Below are positions 58,464-64,000 of a stretch of DNA of 64,000 bases, piece after piece. The stretch comes from Limnanthes douglasii subsp. nivea. Taxonomy: Eukaryota; Streptophyta; Magnoliopsida; Brassicales; Limnanthaceae. Position numbers and translations under genes: made by a program. Position 1 is the first letter of the stretch, and every line of letters begins with the position of its first letter. The notes below the pieces were generated by a model. It did not search any database. It was not told the DNA's origin and was given only the letters and a program-made list of their open reading frames with translations. The DNA is taken from the NCBI GenBank assembly GCA_036936605.1, contig JAUPFV010000001.1, forward strand, positions 74,977,910 to 75,041,909. The letters are read 5' to 3'.

Positions 58464-60798
58464 TTCATTAATCCCAACCGCTCCCAAAGTTTTAGGAGCA
58501 AGTGCATTTGCATAGCACTCCCTTACTATCTTCTGACTACTTCAGACAACACCCATGTTCCCTTGAACTGCATACTTCAAACACTAGTGGACTGATGAGG
58601 CCACAACATGCATTCTAGAGAGCCAGGACCTCCCAAATATTGCATTATAACATGTGGGGAAATCTACCAAAACAAATAACACCCTGACCAGATTTTTAAA
58701 ATTCCCATTTCCCAACAACACCCTTTCCTCAAAGTCCCCAATTACATCCGCAGAACTTCATGTGAAGCCCACAATGGTTATATTTGACTGTTGAATAACG
58801 GCTGGATTTTTCATCTGCTTGTAGGAGCTCAAGAAGAGGATGTTTTCTGAACTGCATGTGTTTATCAGAATTTGTCGGATATCATTGCCCCAATAGATGC
58901 TCCTATTACCACAGCATCCTCATGAGGCCCAACAATATTTCTTAAATCATCCTCATCAAAAATTATAAATGGAAAATGGGGTTGGCATTGATAAGAAGAC
59001 ATGCCCCCTTCCAACTGAGTAGCCATATTATGAACATGCCTCTTTCTCGATGAAAGAGTGGGCGCTGTCATGGTATCTCTTCTAAAGATGGTGAGTGACT
59101 CAAAGAAATTGATAAATCTAGACACCATCTTGGTCTGCTCTGTTATGATCCCCGCTTTATTCCGAGTTGGATCAGGTTCCAAATACTCATAATCAACATC
59201 AAAGATTTCAAGGATCATCATTGCCCCTTCTTCAGCAGATGTTCCCACATTGTTTGTAGGGCCTGTCCGAGGAGCATTGTCATGCCTGTTTCCACCTCTT
59301 CTTTTGACATAGGCTCCAAGCTTGCCTCTTTCAATAAGATTCTGCACTTCTTGTTTCAGGGCTATGTAGTCTTGAGTATTATGACCTATATCATTGTGAT
59401 ATTGGCAAAAGTAAGTATTTCGACTCTCTTTAGGGGACTGCAGTGTTGCTGGTTTTCGGAAATGAACTTCCTTCTTGGTCTTGTCATATATTGTGGCTAC
59501 ATTATCTTTCAACTCTGCAAACCACTCCGGTTGAACCCAGTGACCTCTTTTACTCCTTGATTGTTGGCTCTGAGATTGATTCTGGTTGGACTGAGTCTGT
59601 TTAGCCCTGTTGGACCTTTGTCCGGTCTCCTTAGCCTTATATTTGGGCTGGTTTTGAGCTGTTGTGATGGACCTCACCTGACGGTTCACCCTGGTTTTCT
59701 TGGTTTCATCCACATTAATTTGCTTTCCCACCTGATTTAATAAGCCTCCCCAAGTCATGGTTTTCTTCCTGGTTACCGAATCGGCCAGATTCCCAGGGCT
59801 CAACCCTTGTCTTAAGGAAGCAATTGCCACTTGTTCAAAGCAATCAGCTAACCCGTTCTTGGTATTCAAGAACCGACTTTCCTTTAAGGACTCATTTGGC
59901 TCTTGGGCATAATAGATGATAGTATCTTCATTGCCCTTCACCTCCTTACTTCCTACAAATTTCCTTCGGAAGGCAACCCAGAATGTATCAAAGTTTCTGA
60001 TACATCCTTGGGGTAAATATGTGTACCACTTAAGAACAGTTCGCGTAAAAGATTGAGAGAAGGCTCTACACAGAAGTTTGTCATCATCATCGAAATTCAT
60101 CATTAAGCTTTTAAACTGCTCCCGATGGTTGTCTGGATCCTTACTTCCATCATACTTCTTCATCTTGGAGTTGTCAAACCTTTTGGGTAGGTTTCCGGAC
60201 AGTATTTTGGCAGATAAAGGTGACTGTCTCCAATTCTTATTACGACTGAAGACTGTGTCTTCATTAGGCGTTGCAAAAATACCTGGTTCGGTCTGAAAAG
60301 CAAATGGATCGATCAGCAACTGATCAACATGCCTGTGGTTGTGGGTGTGAGATAACCTTTTTCCCAGATGCATTTTAAGCCTCACATGCCTATCTCTCTT
60401 TCTTGAATATTTTTTAACTAGTTTATGTTTCTTTCTGGACCTCCATTCATCACTGCTTGATGACAAAGACTCCTCAAGCTCAGCCCCGTTCGAAGAGCTG
60501 CTGGAGGACTCAGAATCTGAACTTTCAACCGGCTTAGGCCGGTGAGTCTTCTTAGAACTAACATGGGTCATATTTAACTCAAATGAGTCTTTCCTGATAG
60601 ATCATTCTCTCTAGGGTTGTCAGTATGATGAATAGCTGACGTCCTTGAATTTTCCCTTCTACCATTTTCTGCTTGTTTTATGGCCCTTAACGCCTCTATT
60701 TCTGCTCTCAACTTGTCTCGCTCTTCGATAGTGTATTCCTTGTTTTCCCCAACTACTTCCACCATAGGTGGTGGAGTTCCCTGCTCGTTTGGATCCAT
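58461..60798 (-). pseudogene. element D gag-protease
   Basis: The ATG is at 60798, with the N-terminal coiled segment similar to element C. A frameshift occurs near 60572, and the frame 60571-58865 then covers the Ser-rich, gag core, W-V-Q-P-E-W-F and F-F-E-S-L-T-I-F regions. Another frameshift lies at about 58890, where a G run is shortened. In the protease the catalytic D-T-G is replaced by N-T-C (about 58850-58858). The protease is therefore dead regardless of frame. The gag part ends at the double stop. Confidence 0.85.
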
Positions 60799-60849
60799 CC
60801 GAACTAGTCTTTTTTATTGGTTTTGAATGCAAGATTTAGGCACCCTTTG

Positions 60850-60865
60850 CCCACTGTGGTCGCCA
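60850..60865 (-). other. element D primer binding site
   Basis: Read on the minus strand this is TGGCGACCACAGTGGG, three bases from the LTR end, as in B and C. Confidence 0.8.
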
Positions 60866-60868
60866 ATT

Positions 60869-61235
60869 TGGTTTGGTTTATTTTGGGCTGGGGGTAATTT
60901 TGTGACGTATTTTGAGTGTTAAGTGTTTAGTGTATAAAGTAATGAGAGAATTGAGCAACCTGGTTGTATTAAATGTTCATTACCCTCATTAATGAGAATG
61001 GTTGGGGGTATTTATACTCTTAATTAAGGACCTATGGGCTTACAGGTCAAGTTATAAAACCGGATCAAGTTTAAGGACCCATTCATCTTTTAATTTGATT
61101 AGAAAATAGCTTAGTCAAAAGGTATTAAGTGTTTTTACTTTTATCATGTTCGGATAATTTAGTGGCATGTCATTGTCTAAATTACCCATGTTCGGATTAT
61201 GTAGTGGGTTGTGTCTGGATATTCCGAACTCATCA
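60869..61235 (-). repeat. element D 5' LTR
   Basis: Read on the minus strand it begins TGATGAGTTCGG and ends AAACCAAACCA, 367 bp. AGTATAAATAC at about 61006-61016 is the TATA box. ATTAG follows on the outside. Confidence 0.92.
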
Positions 61236-61240
61236 ATTAG

Positions 61241-62458
61241 GAAAACTCATAATTTGCCATGTGCATGCGAGTTAGCTTTGATTTATAAAGAAGGAAAAGT
61301 GATTTAAAAAATGCATATGATGTTTATTGGAGTACGTTAAAGATTAAAGCTAAGGATGAGGTTGGTACCGAAGACGAGCTCACGAGAAAACTCTTCTTAA
61401 TAGATAGCACCATCCGTGGTTAATGTGCATACGTCCAAGATCATATCATAAATAGGATGATTCAAATCCTAGATGCCGCTAGAAGTCATGTTTTGGAACC
61501 TGAGGAGCCGACTGTCACTAAAGGTAGGAAAAAAGCCGGTCGAGACAAATCGACTAAACTGGACCCATCCGAGTGGGAATACAATGGTAGTCTAGGCGCT
61601 AGCAATCGCGGTACGATAGGTAGCTCGGCCGCCTCGGTAGCTAATAAAACATTTTTAGTACCAAAAGACAAAATGAAAGAGAAAGCGAAAACCAAGGCTC
61701 AACCCAAGAAGGAGAGAGTGACTCGATCGAAAAAATAATTGAAGGACAAAGAATTTAGCGGCTACGAGAGTTGGTTTCCCAACTATTTTCATAAGTACAT
61801 TTCCAACGTCGAAGACGCGTCTCTCGATGGTAATTGCAGATTTCGGGCTGTTTCTTTAACGGTCTATGGTAAATTCGATTTATGGGACCAAGTTAGACAG
61901 GATTTGATCGGCAAATTGGAAAATCAACGCGATCTATGGGAGAGAGTGTTTGATAGTTCACAACATGTAGATAACCTAATCAAAAGGTCGGACGTTTTGT
62001 ATGGTAACGGTAGTCGGCATTGGATGACGTTACCCGACTACGGCTTAGTGATAGCCGCAAAATACCCGTGTATCGTATACCACATATCGCTCTACCAATC
62101 CTACACGTATCTACCTCTACGCGGTGTGCCTCCTCGATCGTGTCCTAACATGGAAATTGGTGTGGGTTTCGTACACGGTAACCATTTCGTGAAAGTAAAT
62201 ATACCAATGAATCCTTTAAAATTATATCTAATTTTGTGACTAAATATTTATCTTAGTTTTCTTTGTGTAGGTTGTGTTGAATGGACCACTTCTAGAAATC
62301 TGTCCTACTTGGTTTTCGTTTCGCACCGAAGAAGCTGTAACTGGTTGGGCAATACCGCTCGACAAACGATTCAACAAACATAACCAAATCAAGCCCGCCC
62401 AAACTTTGATCGCACGCGAAGCACCACCACATGTCCATGAATTGGCTGAACACTCATG
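61241..62458 (+). pseudogene. MULE SWIM finger and OTU cysteine protease part
   Basis: It resumes the frame interrupted at 50452. The SWIM finger (C-x-H-x-C-x-C) has its first Cys left of element D and its H, C, C at 61241-61275. A Lys/Ser-rich linker follows (61457-61735). TAA codons at about 61420 and at 61736-61738 break the frame. The OTU domain is at 61739-62195: D-G-N-C-R-F-R (catalytic Cys near 61836) and G-F-V-H-G-N-H-F-V (catalytic His near 62182). The intron is 62195-62270 (GTAAAT...TGTGTAG, phase 0). The last exon has P-L-L and the W-x-x-F-R-T-E-E-A motif usual in this family. Presumed nuclear; the role of the OTU domain in transposition is unknown. Confidence 0.75.
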
Positions 62459-62679
62459 ATTTGTTGATGCATCCGTATTTTTTTTCCTTTCGTAATTATG
62501 AATACTTTATTTGAATTTCCTAATGGTTTGTAATCTATACTACCACGATTTGTTTATTTCGAAAATTCTATTTTCGTCATTATTACAAATATTAGTTTTG
62601 TTTTTAATCATCTTAACTTACATCTTTCAGTTTCATCAAAAATTACGGAATAAAAATTACCATAATTCGGTACAGTGGC

Positions 62680-62840
62680 AAATTCGCGAACACATAGTGT
62701 TTGATTTTGTCAAAATTGAGCACACACAACGCTATAATTTGTCAAAATTGTAAGCGATGTGCTCGCAAATTTGAAAAAATCAAACACTCTGTGTGCGCGG
62801 GTTTGGCTAAAATGCAAACTCCATATACGCGAATGCCTCA
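62680..62840. repeat. MULE subterminal repeats, right
   Basis: Motifs GCGAACACA, TTTTGTCAAAATTGAG, TTTGTCAAAATTG and GTGCTCGC are spaced as in the left array (48514-48741). More diverged than the left copy. Confidence 0.6.
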
Positions 62841-63204
62841 GGAAATTATCCCATTTATCATTTTTGTAAGTTCCCGAGTTTGAAACTCATTTTTTTACCA
62901 ATATTATACATTAGTCATTTTCATTGAATGATGTAAAATTTAGAAAAAAAAACAACTTCCAAAATTTGGTAAAAAAACACCTTCAAAGTAAGCTTTAAAC
63001 TGCGATAAAAGTACATTAGAAATCAAAAAAAAAAAATTAAAACAACATTGACGGATATTCATACTGAAACAAAAGCTTGATAAAACGTCAACTCAAACAA
63101 CAACTAGCAAAATAATTTTCAACTCCTAATATTTTAGTATCCTTGATGGTATCAATATCGGAATGGACATTATCCAGGTGGCCCTCAGTTATAGTATTCG
63201 TCGG

Positions 63205-63483
63205 CTAGCAGTTGAACCAGTTGAACGCAACATGATGTTCCATCTCGTTGAGGTCTGAAACCAGATGTACACGAAACTTCACCGGAACGGACCACTTCGC
63301 TTTCACCTCATCCAAGCGCCTTGAAATTTCAGGCGGCTGGACTCCATCCATGCCGAATAGGAAGTACATCTGGCACAGTATTCCTACCCAATATTGTTTA
63401 CCCCACTCTAATTGGTTTGTTGTACCAACTTTGATCGATGCTTTCATAAGATATTCTTCTTCCAACTCAATCCAAAGAGACAT
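63205..63483 (-). CDS. unrecognised 92-codon ORF near the MULE right end
   Basis: An open frame starts at an ATG followed by S-L-W-I-E-L-E-E-E. Composition is protein-like, with a W/Y/F-rich middle (Y-W-V-G-I-L-C-Q-M-Y-F-L-F-G) and a charged C-terminal half. No family is recognised. It converges with the transposase gene and lies between the subterminal repeats and the possible right terminus. In MuDR a second gene (mudrB) has a convergent arrangement, so a second element gene or a captured host fragment are both possible. Chance is not excluded. Confidence 0.35.
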   Translation of the reverse strand: MSLWIELEEEYLMKASIKVGTTNQLEWGKQYWVGILCQMYFLFGMDGVQPPEISRRLDEVKAKWSVPVKFRVHLVSDLNEMEHHVAFNWFNC

Positions 63484-63540
63484 ATCTGTAGTATTTTTTG
63501 CATTGTATTTGTTAATGTTTGGAGTCTCTATATATTAATA

Positions 63541-64000
63541 ATTTTATCTCTAGATAAATTAAATCAAGTAGACCAATCAATACATTGCACATGTAGGATA
63601 AGGATAACGTAATCCAAACAGACCAATAATATTGTGACACCTAATAGATACAAAAGTACACACATCTCGATGAGTATTATTATAACCCGTGTGGGTTAGA
63701 TGGGGTCTCATTATAGCATAGGGTGAAAGTCCATTCTAAAAGGTATGGATATCACTCAAATGGGACCCTATAAAAAAATCAACGCCCACCAAAATTGACT
63801 CCCCGCTTATAAAAAAGAACATAAAATCTAGTAAAGTAAGACATCCGCCAGACATTTACAACCCAAAAATTAAAAAATCAAACACTTTTACAGATGGAGT
63901 TTACGGCTGACGAAGACTACCATATGCTTCAAACAGTTAAGGTTGCCCACTCAGAGATGGGAAGATACTAGCGATGCGTTTTTTGAGCATAGGATTATAG
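63541..64000. other. right edge, possible MULE terminus
   Basis: AT-rich, no gene. 63703-63767 holds GGGTCTCATT...AATGGGACCC, an imperfect inversion related to the 48139-48170 block. A short frame starting at 63895 closes within 26 codons and is not called. Confidence 0.4.

Larger units (their letters stand above)
50453..61235 (-). mobile_element. gypsy element D (Tat type), complete but decayed, TSD ATTAG
   Basis: LTRs 60869-61235 (5') and 50453-50828 (3'), PBS, gag-pro, pol, hairpin pair and opposite-strand extra gene. ATTAG precedes (50448-50452) and follows (61236-61240). The two LTRs differ at roughly one base in ten plus small indels, so D is older than A. Every reading frame has lesions. 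A 538-bp retroelement fragment sits at the end of pol. Confidence 0.95.
48139..63770 (+). mobile_element. Mutator-like element with OTU protease, split by element D
   Basis: Coding parts at 48328-50452 and 61241-62458 read continuously across the element D insertion once its ATTAG duplication is allowed for. Related repeat arrays lie at 48514-48741 and 62680-62840. Possible short terminal inversions lie at 48139-48170 and 63700-63770, which share GGG-x-(C)CCATT and TATAATGAGAC-C/T-CC blocks in opposite orientation. The ends are uncertain, because the similarity is short and broken by unmatched sequence. A separate minus-strand ORF lies near the right end. Confidence 0.65.

Noticed and set aside
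1..64000. tRNA, rRNA or organellar genes
   Set aside because: No cloverleaf-like or rRNA-like stretch was noticed on either strand; the only tRNA-related signals are primer binding sites.

Overview
The window is nuclear DNA of a flowering plant, almost certainly a eudicot. It is AT-rich, has GT-AG introns, carries one seed-storage-protein gene, and is otherwise a nested graveyard of transposable elements. The species cannot be fixed from the sequence. The one clear host gene is a 2S albumin at 2093-2792 (minus strand, one intron), with a TATA box and a duplicated seed-type promoter block.

Layout. 2-1142: 3' end and 3' LTR of a Ty1/copia element (plus). 2053-3042: the 2S albumin gene with its promoter and poly(A) signal. 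3540-9640: very decayed Tat-type Ty3/gypsy element F (minus). 9645-12571: unrecognised sequence with a possible LTR and ORF relics. 12600-13470: copia gag/protease relic (minus). 13530-14430: fragment of a Mutator-like element (MULE) with an OTU protease (minus). 14440-32887: gypsy element B (minus), interrupted by a complete gypsy element A at 14567-24453 (TSD CATGG). 32888-33730: LINE RNase H relic. 35997-45734: an old LTR element E split by gypsy element C (36141-about 44655), whose gag-pro and pol reading frames are open. 47285-47725: hAT relic. 48139-about 63770: a MULE (transposase, SWIM finger, OTU protease) split by gypsy element D at 50453-61235 (TSD ATTAG), which itself holds a 538-bp retroelement insert.

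The gypsy elements A, B, C, D and F share one plan: gag-protease, then RT, RNase H, a second (archaeal-type) RNase H and integrase without a chromodomain, then a convergent gene on the opposite strand before the 3' LTR. This is the Tat lineage with an antisense extra ORF. Three features recur across copies and are the main finds. (1) The antisense gene has an intron at the same place and phase, and its own TATA box outside the LTR. (2) Protease and RT are separated by a stop codon followed by CAR-YYN, which resembles the tobamovirus readthrough context. (3) Two copies of a short hairpin lie between the convergent genes in every copy examined. Together these suggest a two-strand expression strategy: a sense polyprotein made by readthrough, and a spliced antisense mRNA for a coiled-coil protein, with paired hairpins at the meeting point.
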